Origin: Deltaproteobacteria bacterium
Lineage (GTDB): Bacteria > Desulfobacterota > DSM-4660 > Desulfatiglandales > HGW-15
NCBI GenBank assembly: GCA_020060215.1
Contig: JAGVAP010000097.1
Location: 1-5,511 of the forward strand
Direction: 5' to 3'
DNA: 5,511 nt
The notes below the pieces were generated by a model, which was given only the letters and a program-made list of their open reading frames with translations, was not told the DNA's origin and made no database searches. Below are positions 1-5,397 of this stretch, in pieces. The first letter of the stretch is position 1. Each line of letters starts with the position of its first letter. The position numbers were made by a program, and so were the translations under genes.

Positions 1-2
1 GA

Positions 3-395
3 GTCGTCGGCACCATCGAGCTTCTGGCGCAGAGCCTCCGCACCGGAGGGATCATCCTCATCGGCGAGCCCTACTGGCGGCAGCTACCGCCTACGGAAGA
101 TGTGGCCAAGGGGTGTCTTGCCGACTCGATCTCCGACTTTCTCATGCTTCCAGAACTTCTCGCGTCTTTCGGCCGTCTTGGTTACGACGTGGTGGAAATG
201 GTTCTGGCTGACCAAGACGGCTGGGACAGATACGAGGCGGCCAAATGGCTCACCATGCGCCGGTGGCTTGAAGCCCATCCCGGCGACGAGTTCGCGAAAG
301 ATGTTCGAGCCAAACTGACCTCGGAACCCGGGCGCTACGCCGCTTACACGCGTGAATACCTGGGCTGGGGTGTGTTCGCGCTGATGACGCGGTGA
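3..395 (+). CDS. SAM-dependent methyltransferase, C-terminal part (5' end outside window)
   Basis: An open frame enters from the left edge and runs for 130 residues to TGA at 393-395; the true start lies upstream of the window. It begins with an amphipathic helix containing IELLAQSLRTGG, followed by the strand and turn IILIGEPYW. This is the usual late Rossmann-fold pattern of class I SAM-dependent methyltransferases, where a hydrophobic strand after a Gly-Gly turn leads into a Glu-Pro-aromatic motif. A helical segment follows (LADSISDFLMLPELLASF), then GRLGYDVVEMVLA and a C-terminal GWGVFALMTR strand, consistent with the last strands of the fold. The SAM-binding GxGxG loop would be upstream and cannot be seen, so activity and substrate cannot be judged. 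The assignment rests on the fold-like C-terminal pattern only. The gene has no evident functional link to the decarboxylase genes downstream, from which it is separated by 228 bases. Confidence 0.72.
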   Translation, partial: VVGTIELLAQSLRTGGIILIGEPYWRQLPPTEDVAKGCLADSISDFLMLPELLASFGRLGYDVVEMVLADQDGWDRYEAAKWLTMRRWLEAHPGDEFAKDVRAKLTSEPGRYAAYTREYLGWGVFALMTR

Positions 396-473
396 TGAGG
401 GGGTTGCCCGGTGACTCAGAAGAGGAACTCGGCGGTCGGCCGGCGTATATCGCCTCTGAAACGAACCATGCGA

Positions 474-504
474 AGAGTGGGGAGGCTCAGCCGCGGCCCA
501 CTTT
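474..504 (+). terminator. Hairpin after the methyltransferase gene, possible weak terminator
   Basis: Perfect 6-bp arms AGTGGG (476-481) and CCCACT (497-502) can be extended by a G-U and an A-U pair to give an 8-pair stem over 474-504. The loop is GC-rich and can itself fold. Only three T residues follow immediately (502-504) before GGCC, so a classical U-tract is missing. Its place after the methyltransferase and just before a promoter candidate suits a terminator between units. It could equally be a chance inverted repeat in GC-rich DNA. Confidence 0.3.
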
Positions 505-508
505 GGCC

Positions 509-537
509 TTGACAAGAGAAAGCAGCCAAATTATCGC
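509..537 (+). promoter_or_regulatory. Sigma70-like promoter candidate for the decarboxylase beta gene
   Basis: A perfect -35 hexamer TTGACA (509-514) is followed by a 17-base spacer and TATCGC (532-537), which matches only the first three bases of TATAAT. Transcription would start near 544 and give a leader of about 80 bases before the ATG at 624. The strong -35, ideal spacing and position in the only sizeable gap before the gene support it; the weak -10 limits confidence. Confidence 0.38.
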
Positions 538-558
538 TGCAATGTAACTTCTCGACGC

Positions 559-587
559 GCCCCTCCTGCCTATGGTGATGAAGGGGC
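559..587 (+). other. Leader inverted repeat upstream of the decarboxylase beta gene
   Basis: Arms GCCCCT (559-564) and AGGGGC (582-587) are exact reverse complements around a 17-base loop. The repeat lies in the predicted 5' leader, about 25 bases before the Shine-Dalgarno sequence. No T-run follows, so it is not an obvious attenuator. It could be a leader hairpin or a chance repeat. Confidence 0.25.
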
Positions 588-623
588 TTCTGTCATTCCA
601 TCGATTTACGTGGAGCGCCGGTC

Positions 624-1769
624 ATGACTGCGAATGAAATCCTCGATCTGCTGAGGGGGATCTTTTTTACGACAGGTCTCTGGAATCTGCACTTCAAGTA
701 CGTGATCATGTGGGCCGTCGGGGCCCTGTTCATGTACCTGGCCATCAAGAAGAATTTCGAGCCCCTGCTGCTCCTTCCCATCGGGTTCGGCATCTTCATC
801 GTAAATTTCCCCCTGGTCCCGCTCATGGGGATGACCGACGAAGGTCATGGTCAACTCCTTCGCATCTTCTACCACTACGGGCTGGAGTGGGAGGTGATCC
901 CCTGCGTCATATTCCTCGGCCTCGGGGCCATGACGGATTTCGGACCGCTCATCGCCAACCCGAAGACCCTCCTGGTGGGCGCCGGCGCACAGCTCGGGGT
1001 CTTCGTCACCTTCACCGGGACCATCCTTGCCGGATTCACCCTCAAGGAAGCCGCTTCCGTCGGCATCATCGGAGGGGCCGACGGGCCGACGACCATCTAC
1101 CTCACCCAGCACCTGGCGCCTCAACTCCTGGGGGCGAACGCCCTGGCTGCGTACTCCTACATGGCGATGGTCCCGCTCATCCAGCCTCCCATCATGCGCC
1201 TGTTGACCAACGACAAGGAGAGGAAGATCAGGATGAGGCAGCTGAGGCCCGTGTCCAAGACCGAGAAGATCTTCTACCCGCTGGTCTCGGTGACGATCAT
1301 CGCCATCCTGGTGCCTTCGGTCATTCCCCTGATGGGGATGTTCATGCTCGGCAACCTCATGAAGGAGAGCGGGGTGGTCGCGAGGCTGACGGACACCGCC
1401 CAGAACGCCCTGATGAACATCGTGACCATCTTCCTGGGGATCTCGGTGGGCGCCACCATGCACGCCGACAGCTTTCTCAGCTACAAGCCCCTCTTCATCT
1501 TCGGCCTGGGCCTGGTCGATTTCGCCGTCTGCACCATGGGCGGCATATGGACGGTGAAGATCATGAACCTCTTCCTCCAGGAGAAGATCAATCCCCTCAT
1601 TGGATCGGCCGGCGTCTCCGCCGTTCCCATGGCTGCAAGGGTCTCGCAGATGGTGGGTCAGAAGTACGATCGAAGCAACTACCTCCTCATGCATGCCATG
1701 GGGCCGAACCTCGCCGGGGTCATCGGTTCCGCTGCTGCGGCGGGAATGTTCATCGCCATGTTCGATTGA
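624..1769 (+). CDS. Na+-translocating decarboxylase beta subunit (OadB/MmdB/GcdB family)
   Basis: This 381-residue polytopic inner-membrane protein belongs to the beta subunits of biotin-dependent Na+ pumps. In these pumps, decarboxylation of carboxybiotin drives Na+ export. The family signature GGADGPT lies at residues 150-156; Asp153 corresponds to Asp203 of Klebsiella OadB, known to be essential for Na+ transport. Tyr179 in YSYMAMVPLIQPP (177-189) matches the position of Klebsiella Tyr229. The conserved C-terminal HAMGPN-AGVIGSA stretch is at 357-370. Hydrophobic segments cover most of the chain, broken by a basic loop at about 196-215. Length is normal for the family (roughly 370-430). 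The ATG at 624 is supported by GGAG at 612-615, 8 bases upstream. The substrate (oxaloacetate, methylmalonyl-CoA, glutaconyl-CoA or malonate) is set by an alpha subunit not in this window. The nearby methylmalonyl-CoA mutase genes make methylmalonyl-CoA the leading guess. Confidence 0.95.
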   Translation: MTANEILDLLRGIFFTTGLWNLHFKYVIMWAVGALFMYLAIKKNFEPLLLLPIGFGIFIVNFPLVPLMGMTDEGHGQLLRIFYHYGLEWEVIPCVIFLGLGAMTDFGPLIANPKTLLVGAGAQLGVFVTFTGTILAGFTLKEAASVGIIGGADGPTTIYLTQHLAPQLLGANALAAYSYMAMVPLIQPPIMRLLTNDKERKIRMRQLRPVSKTEKIFYPLVSVTIIAILVPSVIPLMGMFMLGNLMKESGVVARLTDTAQNALMNIVTIFLGISVGATMHADSFLSYKPLFIFGLGLVDFAVCTMGGIWTVKIMNLFLQEKINPLIGSAGVSAVPMAARVSQMVGQKYDRSNYLLMHAMGPNLAGVIGSAAAAGMFIAMFD

Positions 1770-1792
1770 TCGCGCTGTTTGAGAGGGACATC

Positions 1793-2263
1793 ATGAAGAA
1801 AATCTGGAGCGTTTGGGTGTTGCCGGTTTTCGTGTTCGGCCTGGCCGGTGCCGTCTCCGCAGAGAGCTTCCTGGGCGCCCCCCTGGTCCCCGATGCAAAG
1901 ATCACCACCAAGTCCAAGGAGAGGGTCGAGATGTTTTCACCCCGGTCTCATGATGAGGTGGTGGCCTTCTACAAAGAGGCCTTTCACTCTACCCAGGATA
2001 TCAAGTTCCGGGACTGGTCCGATTCGACCTACATCGAGGACGACGGGGCCCTCAAATGGCACTCGATCACCATAAGCAAAGAGAAGACGGACCGGGGGAC
2101 GAGCATCGTCATCATGAAGGACAACTGGAGCTGGATCATCGGGACCCTCATCCTGCGGTTCATCGGGGTCTTCGTAGTCCTCCTGATCCTCTATCTGTTC
2201 ATGTCCCTGTCCGGAGCCCTGATCTCGAGGTACACAGGAAAGGCGGAGCCGAAAAAGGCGTAG
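1793..2263 (+). CDS. Signal-peptide protein with C-terminal membrane anchor, possible OadG-like subunit of the Na+ pump
   Basis: This 156-residue protein has no confident family name. Residues 1-23 form a signal peptide: MKK, a hydrophobic core, then AVSA with probable cleavage after Ala23. Residues 24-113 form a charged, soluble domain with SHDEVVAFYKEAF (52-64), FRDWSDSTYIEDDG (72-85) and LKWHSITISK (87-96), expected outside the cytoplasm. Residues 114-143 form one long hydrophobic segment (WIIGTLILRF, then VFVVLLILYLFM), interrupted by Arg122. A short basic tail (146-156) is predicted to be cytoplasmic. The anchor resembles the single helix of OadG gamma subunits, and the gene lies 23 bases after the beta subunit, so it probably shares its transcript. 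The ATG at 1793 has GAGAGG at 1781-1786, and a signal peptide begins exactly there, although the frame is open much further upstream. Canonical OadG lacks an exported domain, so a gamma-like role is inference from position and topology. Confidence 0.85.
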   Translation: MKKIWSVWVLPVFVFGLAGAVSAESFLGAPLVPDAKITTKSKERVEMFSPRSHDEVVAFYKEAFHSTQDIKFRDWSDSTYIEDDGALKWHSITISKEKTDRGTSIVIMKDNWSWIIGTLILRFIGVFVVLLILYLFMSLSGALISRYTGKAEPKKA

Positions 2264-2291
2264 AAGCCGGGGGCCGGAAAGAACCGAGGGA

Positions 2292-2310
2292 CGCCCGCTT
2301 CGCCAGGGCG
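2292..2310. repeat. Short inverted repeat in the convergent intergenic region
   Basis: Arms CGCCC (2292-2296) and GGGCG (2306-2310) flank a 9-base loop, about 30 bases after the stop of the small membrane-protein gene. No T-run follows on either strand. It could form a 3'-end hairpin, but it is short for such GC-rich DNA. Confidence 0.25.
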
Positions 2311-2342
2311 AGGGACGAGTGAAGCCAGAGGTCAGCGGGGCC

Positions 2343-2373
2343 GCCCGTGGGAAAAGGTGAAGCACGAACGGGC
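2343..2373. repeat. Inverted repeat in the convergent intergenic region
   Basis: Exact 6-bp arms GCCCGT (2343-2348) and ACGGGC (2368-2373) enclose a 19-base purine-rich loop. The repeat lies between the convergent stops at 2263 and 2443. It is not followed by a T-run on either strand. Confidence 0.28.
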
Positions 2374-2404
2374 CCGGAATCCTGATGCGCAGGCACGGAC
2401 AACC

Positions 2405-2424
2405 GGGTGTCCTCCAGGGCACCC
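2405..2424 (+). terminator. Tetraloop hairpin between convergent genes, candidate transcription end
   Basis: GGGTGTCC (2405-2412) pairs with GGGCACCC (2417-2424) around the 4-base loop TCCA. Read on the plus strand this is an 8-pair stem with one internal G-U pair. On the minus strand the same position becomes an A-C mismatch, so the hairpin is stronger in the rightward transcript. It is also only 18 bases beyond the stop of the leftward mutase small-subunit gene and may affect both transcripts. There is no U-tract on either side (CTTACC follows on plus), so intrinsic termination is uncertain. This is the strongest hairpin found in the 179-base convergent gap. Confidence 0.35.
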
Positions 2425-2442
2425 CTTACCAGATCCGAGGGA

Positions 2443-2853
2443 TCAGGGGCTTTGAGCCTCCACGCGCTCCTTGATGTACTGGACAATGTCCTGGGTGCTG
2501 GTCCCCGGGCCGAAGACCTCTGCGATCCCGGCGGACTTCAGGGCGGGGACATCCTCCTCCGGGATGATACCGCCGCCCAGCACCAGGATGTCGTCCGCCC
2601 CCTTCTCCCTGAGGAGTTCCATCACCTTTGGAAATAGGTAGTCGTGGGCGCCGGAGAGGATGCTCATGGCGATCACATCCACGTCCTCCTGGATCGCCGA
2701 CTCCACGATCTGCCGCGGCGTCTGTCGAAGACCCGTATAGATCACCTCCATCCCCGCATCCATCAGGGCGCTCGCCACCACCTTGATGCCCCTGTCATGC
2801 CCGTCCAACCCCGGCTTTGCTGCAAGGACCCGAATCCTTTTTCCCTGTTTCAT
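2443..2853 (-). CDS. mcmA2: Methylmalonyl-CoA mutase small subunit (B12-binding)
   Basis: This 136-residue protein is a complete cobalamin-binding Rossmann-like domain. It supplies the adenosylcobalamin that the large subunit uses to interconvert (R)-methylmalonyl-CoA and succinyl-CoA in the cytoplasm. The base-off/His-on signature is intact: DxHxxG at Asp17, His19 and Gly22, with His19 the lower axial cobalt ligand. Lys13, Asp17 and His19 keep the spacing of Lys604, Asp608 and His610 in the Propionibacterium enzyme. The SxL motif is at Ser64-Leu66 and the GGG turn at 93-95, both lining the nucleotide-tail pocket. The length matches stand-alone small subunits of split mutases. The ATG at 2851-2853 is preceded by AGAGGG (2860-2865 on the minus strand) at 6-base spacing. 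The gene starts 51 bases after the large-subunit stop, and the two are surely co-transcribed. Related B12 mutase small subunits look alike; the partner gene decides the assignment. Confidence 0.96.
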   Translation of the reverse strand: MKQGKRIRVLAAKPGLDGHDRGIKVVASALMDAGMEVIYTGLRQTPRQIVESAIQEDVDVIAMSILSGAHDYLFPKVMELLREKGADDILVLGGGIIPEEDVPALKSAGIAEVFGPGTSTQDIVQYIKERVEAQSP

Positions 2854-2900
2854 GGCTCACCCTCTCAACGAGATCCGTCGCTTCGTCAGGCTTCCCGATG

Positions 2901-2914
2901 TGCACTATCGTGCA
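2901..2914 (-). repeat. Short inverted repeat over the mutase large-subunit stop codon
   Basis: TGCAC (2901-2905) and GTGCA (2910-2914) are exact reverse complements with a 4-base loop TATC. The stop codon of the large subunit (2905-2907) lies inside the hairpin. It is at the junction with the small-subunit gene and has no U-tract, so termination is not suggested. A role in mRNA processing or subunit balance is possible, but the arms are short. Confidence 0.25.
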
Positions 2915-4587
2915 AACGTGTTCACTTGTTTATACTCCCCGAAGACCCCCCGCAGGACATCGCAGATCTCCCCCAGGGTGGCGTAGACCTTGACCGCTTC
3001 CAGGATGGGGACCATCAGGTTGTCGTTCCCTTCCGCCGCGTCCTTGACCGCTGCAAGACGCTTCGACACGGCCCCGCCGTCCCGTTCGGCCCTCAGTCTC
3101 CGGAGTTTTTCCACCTGGGACAGTCTCACGGCAGGATCCACACGCAGCAGGTTTCGGGGTCTGTCTTCCTGGACCTGGAACCGGTTCACCCCGACCACGA
3201 TCCGCTCTTTCTTCTCGATCTCTTTCTGGAAGGTGTAGGCGCTATCCTGGATCTCACGCTGGATAAACCCTCGCTCGATGGCTGCCGGAGCCCCGCCCAA
3301 GTCATCGATCCTCCGGATGTAATCTTCGGCCCTCTCCTCGATCTCCCGGGTCAGGGATTCCACGTAGTAGGACCCGCCGAGGGGGTCGACCGTATCGCAC
3401 ACCCCGCTCTCATAGGCGATCAATTGCTGGGTCCGGAGGGCGATCTGGACCGCCTGCTCGGAGGGGAGGGCAAGGGCCTCGTCCATGGAGTTCGTGTGCA
3501 GGGACTGGGTGCCTCCGAGGACCGCGGCCATGGCCTGAAAGGCGACCCGGACGATGTTGTTCATGGGCTGCTGGGCCGTGAGCGTACACCCCGCGGTCTG
3601 GGTGTGGAATCGGATCATCATGGATCGAGGATCCTTTGCTTTGAACCGCTCCTTCATGATCCTGGCCCAGAGTCTTCGCGCCGCCCGGTACTTGGCGATC
3701 TCCTCCAGGAAATCCAGGTGGGCGTTGAAGAAGAACGAGAGCCGCGGACCAAAACTGTCCACATCCATCCCGGCCTGAAGGGCCGCCTGCACATAGGCGA
3801 TGCCGTTGGCGAGCGTGAAGGCCACCTCCTGGACCGCCGTGGAGCCCGCCTCCCGGATATGGTAGCCGCTGATGCTGATGGTGTTCCACTGGGGGACCTT
3901 CTCCGCACAGTACCCGAAGATGTCCGTGATGATGCGCATGGAAGGTTTGGGCGGATAGATGTAGGTCCCGCGGGACGAGTACTCCTTCAGGATGTCGTTC
4001 TGTATGGTTCCTCGCAGCTTCTCCGAAGGGACCCCCTGCTGCTCGGCCACCGCGATATACATGGCGAGGAGCACGGCGGCCGGCGCGTTGATGGTCATGG
4101 AGGTGCTGACCTGATCCAGGGGGATCTCCTTGAAGAGGATCTCCATGTCCTGCAGGGAATCGATCGCGACCCCGACCTTCCCGACCTCGCCCATGGCCAT
4201 CTCATGGTCGGAGTCATACCCGATCTGGGTCGGCAGATCGAAGGCCACGGACAGGCCGGTCTGCCCCTGCTCCAGGAGAAAGCGGTACCGCCTGTTCGAT
4301 TCCTCCGCGGTCGCAAAGCCGGCGTACTGCCTCATGGTCCAGTACCGTCCTCGATACATGGTCGGCTGGACGCCCCGGGTGAAAGGGAACGAGCCGGGGA
4401 AACCCAGGTCCTCGAGGTAATCCGACCCGGCCAGATCCGGGGGTGTGTAGAGCCTCTTGAGCGGGATGCCCGAGTTGTTCCGGAAATCCTTCCGTCTCTC
4501 CGGGTTCTTCTCCAGTTTCCGTTCCACGGAACGGCTCCATTCTTCCACCCTCTGGTTCAGAGATCTGCAGTCATCGTCACCGGACAT
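2905..4587 (-). CDS. mcmA1: Methylmalonyl-CoA mutase large (catalytic) subunit
   Basis: This 560-residue protein is the TIM-barrel, acyl-CoA-binding half of adenosylcobalamin-dependent methylmalonyl-CoA mutase, without the fused C-terminal B12 domain. Key residues align with the Propionibacterium enzyme at a constant offset of one: Tyr88 (Tyr89), Thr194 (Thr195), Gln196 (Gln197), Arg206 (Arg207), Tyr242 and His243 (Tyr243, His244). Tyr89 and Arg207 bind the substrate carboxylate and are replaced (Phe, Gln) in isobutyryl-CoA mutases, so methylmalonyl-CoA specificity is well supported. Other family blocks are [11 protein letters not shown] (81-91), [12 protein letters not shown] (116-127), [12 protein letters not shown] (337-348) and [11 protein letters not shown] (361-371). 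The frame is open to an ATG at 4677, but the ATG at 4587 is preferred. It has a good Shine-Dalgarno sequence, and the 30 extra residues ([10 protein letters not shown] onward) are unlike the family. The gene lies between the CBS-protein gene (114-base gap) and the small-subunit gene (51-base gap), in one operon. Confidence 0.97.
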   Translation of the reverse strand: MSGDDDCRSLNQRVEEWSRSVERKLEKNPERRKDFRNNSGIPLKRLYTPPDLAGSDYLEDLGFPGSFPFTRGVQPTMYRGRYWTMRQYAGFATAEESNRRYRFLLEQGQTGLSVAFDLPTQIGYDSDHEMAMGEVGKVGVAIDSLQDMEILFKEIPLDQVSTSMTINAPAAVLLAMYIAVAEQQGVPSEKLRGTIQNDILKEYSSRGTYIYPPKPSMRIITDIFGYCAEKVPQWNTISISGYHIREAGSTAVQEVAFTLANGIAYVQAALQAGMDVDSFGPRLSFFFNAHLDFLEEIAKYRAARRLWARIMKERFKAKDPRSMMIRFHTQTAGCTLTAQQPMNNIVRVAFQAMAAVLGGTQSLHTNSMDEALALPSEQAVQIALRTQQLIAYESGVCDTVDPLGGSYYVESLTREIEERAEDYIRRIDDLGGAPAAIERGFIQREIQDSAYTFQKEIEKKERIVVGVNRFQVQEDRPRNLLRVDPAVRLSQVEKLRRLRAERDGGAVSKRLAAVKDAAEGNDNLMVPILEAVKVYATLGEICDVLRGVFGEYKQVNTFAR

Positions 4588-4592
4588 GTCTT

Positions 4593-4598
4593 CTCCCT
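4593..4598 (-). promoter_or_regulatory. Ribosome-binding site fixing the mutase large-subunit start
   Basis: The minus strand reads AGGGAG five bases before the ATG at 4587. No comparable site precedes the upstream in-frame ATG at 4677, so this site decides the start in favour of a 560-residue protein. Confidence 0.7.
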
Positions 4599-4701
4599 TT
4601 CTTTGCCCGTAAAGGGCGTCAGGTCCTTGTGTGGAGTGGAGGAGCAGGGGGCTTCGATTCCCTGGCGCCCCGGCCATGGAACGGGGCGGCCCGGTCGCCC
4701 T

Positions 4702-5199
4702 TTATCTCCCGAGGTCGCAGGTGGTCCCCTCCTCCAGCCAGATCTTGTAGGTGTGATAGTAGAGATCCGAGAGGTACACGATTCCGAGGAGTGTGTCCCC
4801 GTCCTCGACCGGGAGCCGGCGAACCCGGTTCTTGACCATCTTGTTCACCAGAACCATGATGGGCTCATCCGGATGTGCGGTCAGGACCGGGGTGCTCATG
4901 ATGTCCTGTACCAGCAGGTCATTGAACTCCTCGAGGTGAAAATCCATCTCCTCCTCCCAGAGGGACCCCCCGCCAACCTGGTGCTTCATGAAGGGGGGCC
5001 GCACATGGTAGAGGATGTCGGTCATGGAGATCATGCCGGCCAGCCGCCCCTTCTCGTCTACGACCATGATGCCGTAGGGCTTGTATCCGGTCTCCTTCCT
5101 GGCCTTGCCCTGGAAGATGAGACATGCGGCTTCTCTGACCCGCGTGGTGGGCCGAATGATGGAGTAATCCTGCACCATGATGTCCTTGGCCTTCAACAT
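4702..5199 (-). CDS. Two-CBS-domain protein, first gene of the mutase operon
   Basis: This 165-residue soluble protein is essentially a pair of CBS domains with no attached enzyme or DNA-binding domain. CBS1 spans roughly residues 3-65: KAKDIMVQDYSIIRPTTRVREAA, then YGIMVVDEKGRLAGMISMTDIL. CBS2 spans roughly 96-150: LVQDIMSTPVLTAHPDEPI, then VRRLPVEDGDTLLGIVYLSDLY. Both keep the Gly-hydrophobic-(I/V)-S/L-x-x-D pattern that ends CBS motifs, with Asp61 and Asp145 at the usual ribose-contacting place. An acidic linker of about 30 residues (67-95, with WEEEMDFHLEEF) separates the domains. CBS pairs commonly bind AMP, ATP, SAM or other adenosyl compounds and act as energy or cofactor sensors. The ATG at 5199 has AGGAG (5209-5213) nine bases upstream. 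As the promoter-proximal gene before both mutase subunits it may regulate them, but this is inferred from position only. Confidence 0.92.
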   Translation of the reverse strand: MLKAKDIMVQDYSIIRPTTRVREAACLIFQGKARKETGYKPYGIMVVDEKGRLAGMISMTDILYHVRPPFMKHQVGGGSLWEEEMDFHLEEFNDLLVQDIMSTPVLTAHPDEPIMVLVNKMVKNRVRRLPVEDGDTLLGIVYLSDLYYHTYKIWLEEGTTCDLGR

Positions 5200-5237
5200 G
5201 CTGTTGATCTCCTCTCCGTCCCAGGCGAATCGGGGTG

Positions 5238-5250
5238 GGCAACCGTTGCC
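5238..5250. promoter_or_regulatory. Perfect 13-bp palindrome just downstream of the mutase-operon promoter, operator candidate
   Basis: GGCAAC (5238-5243) and GTTGCC (5245-5250) are exact reverse complements around a single central base. With the minus-strand -10 at 5262-5267, transcription should start near 5255, which places the palindrome at about +5 to +17. This is a typical position for a repressor operator. As RNA it could not form a stable hairpin without opening inner pairs, so a DNA-binding site is the more natural reading. No known regulator motif is recognised. Confidence 0.4.
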
Positions 5251-5261
5251 GGACGGACCGA

Positions 5262-5291
5262 AGTATAGAAGAAAAAGGGGCTTGGGGTCAA
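5262..5291 (-). promoter_or_regulatory. Sigma70-like promoter of the CBS-mutase operon
   Basis: On the minus strand, TTGACC (5291-5286) is followed by an 18-base spacer and TATACT (5267-5262); each hexamer matches consensus at five of six positions. The predicted start near 5255 gives a leader of about 55 bases before the CBS-protein ATG at 5199. That is too short for a cobalamin riboswitch, so B12 control by that route is not seen. The fit and position make it the most convincing promoter in the window. Confidence 0.62.
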
Positions 5292-5315
5292 GGCGCGCCG
5301 TACCGCATCCGGGCT

Positions 5316-5344
5316 CCGGCTCAAGCCGGCCGACTGACGGCCGG
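5316..5344. repeat. Overlapping GC-rich inverted repeats upstream of the mutase-operon promoter
   Basis: CCGGCCG (5326-5332) and CGGCCGG (5338-5344) are perfect 7-bp arms around the 5-base loop ACTGA. A second inverted repeat, CCGGCT (5316-5321) with AGCCGG (5324-5329), shares bases 5326-5329, so the two hairpins exclude each other. Neither is followed by a T-run on either strand. The repeats lie between the leftward promoter (-35 at 5286-5291) and a rightward promoter candidate (-35 at 5370-5375). A regulator site or a remnant 3'-end structure are both possible. Confidence 0.38.
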
Positions 5345-5369
5345 GGTGCGGTTTCCCGATGGTTTTCTC

Positions 5370-5397
5370 TTGAACAACCTGCTCAGAGTGCTATGAT
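5370..5397 (+). promoter_or_regulatory. Rightward sigma70-like promoter candidate
   Basis: TTGAAC (5370-5375), a 16-base spacer and TATGAT (5392-5397) match the consensus at four and five of six positions. Transcription would start near 5404 and run off the right edge. No gene start with a ribosome-binding site is visible before 5511, so the target, if any, is outside the window. Confidence 0.33.

Noticed and set aside
606..1694. A 362-codon open frame on the minus strand, opposite the decarboxylase beta gene.
   Set aside because: The translation is very rich in His, Asp, Glu and Gly and is unlike any real protein, while the opposite strand encodes a clear OadB-family protein with its signature motifs.
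710..1792. Upstream in-frame extension of the small membrane-protein gene, giving a 517-residue product.
   Set aside because: The added region is a shadow of the beta-subunit gene in another frame, with an Arg/His/Pro-rich translation. A clear Shine-Dalgarno sequence and a signal peptide begin at 1793.
4588..4677. Thirty-codon N-terminal extension of the mutase large subunit to an ATG at 4677.
   Set aside because: There is no ribosome-binding site before 4677, the extra residues do not resemble the family, and the ATG at 4587 has a strong site at 4593-4598.
4600..4701. Hairpins between the CBS-protein stop and the mutase large-subunit gene as a terminator.
   Set aside because: GC-rich arms (GGGCG/CGCCC near the CBS stop, GCCC/GGGC near the next ribosome-binding site) are only 4-5 bp and have no U-tract. 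Co-transcription is more likely.
5200..5262. Cobalamin riboswitch before the mutase operon.
   Set aside because: The predicted leader is only about 55 bases and lacks a B12-box-like segment, so an adenosylcobalamin riboswitch does not fit.
2644..5268. An 874-codon open frame on the plus strand, opposite the CBS-mutase operon.
   Set aside because: It is antisense to three well-recognised genes. Its translation is low-complexity and rich in His, Gly, Asp, Arg and Leu with no fold-like pattern. Strong third-position GC bias in the real genes removes stop codons on the opposite strand and explains it.
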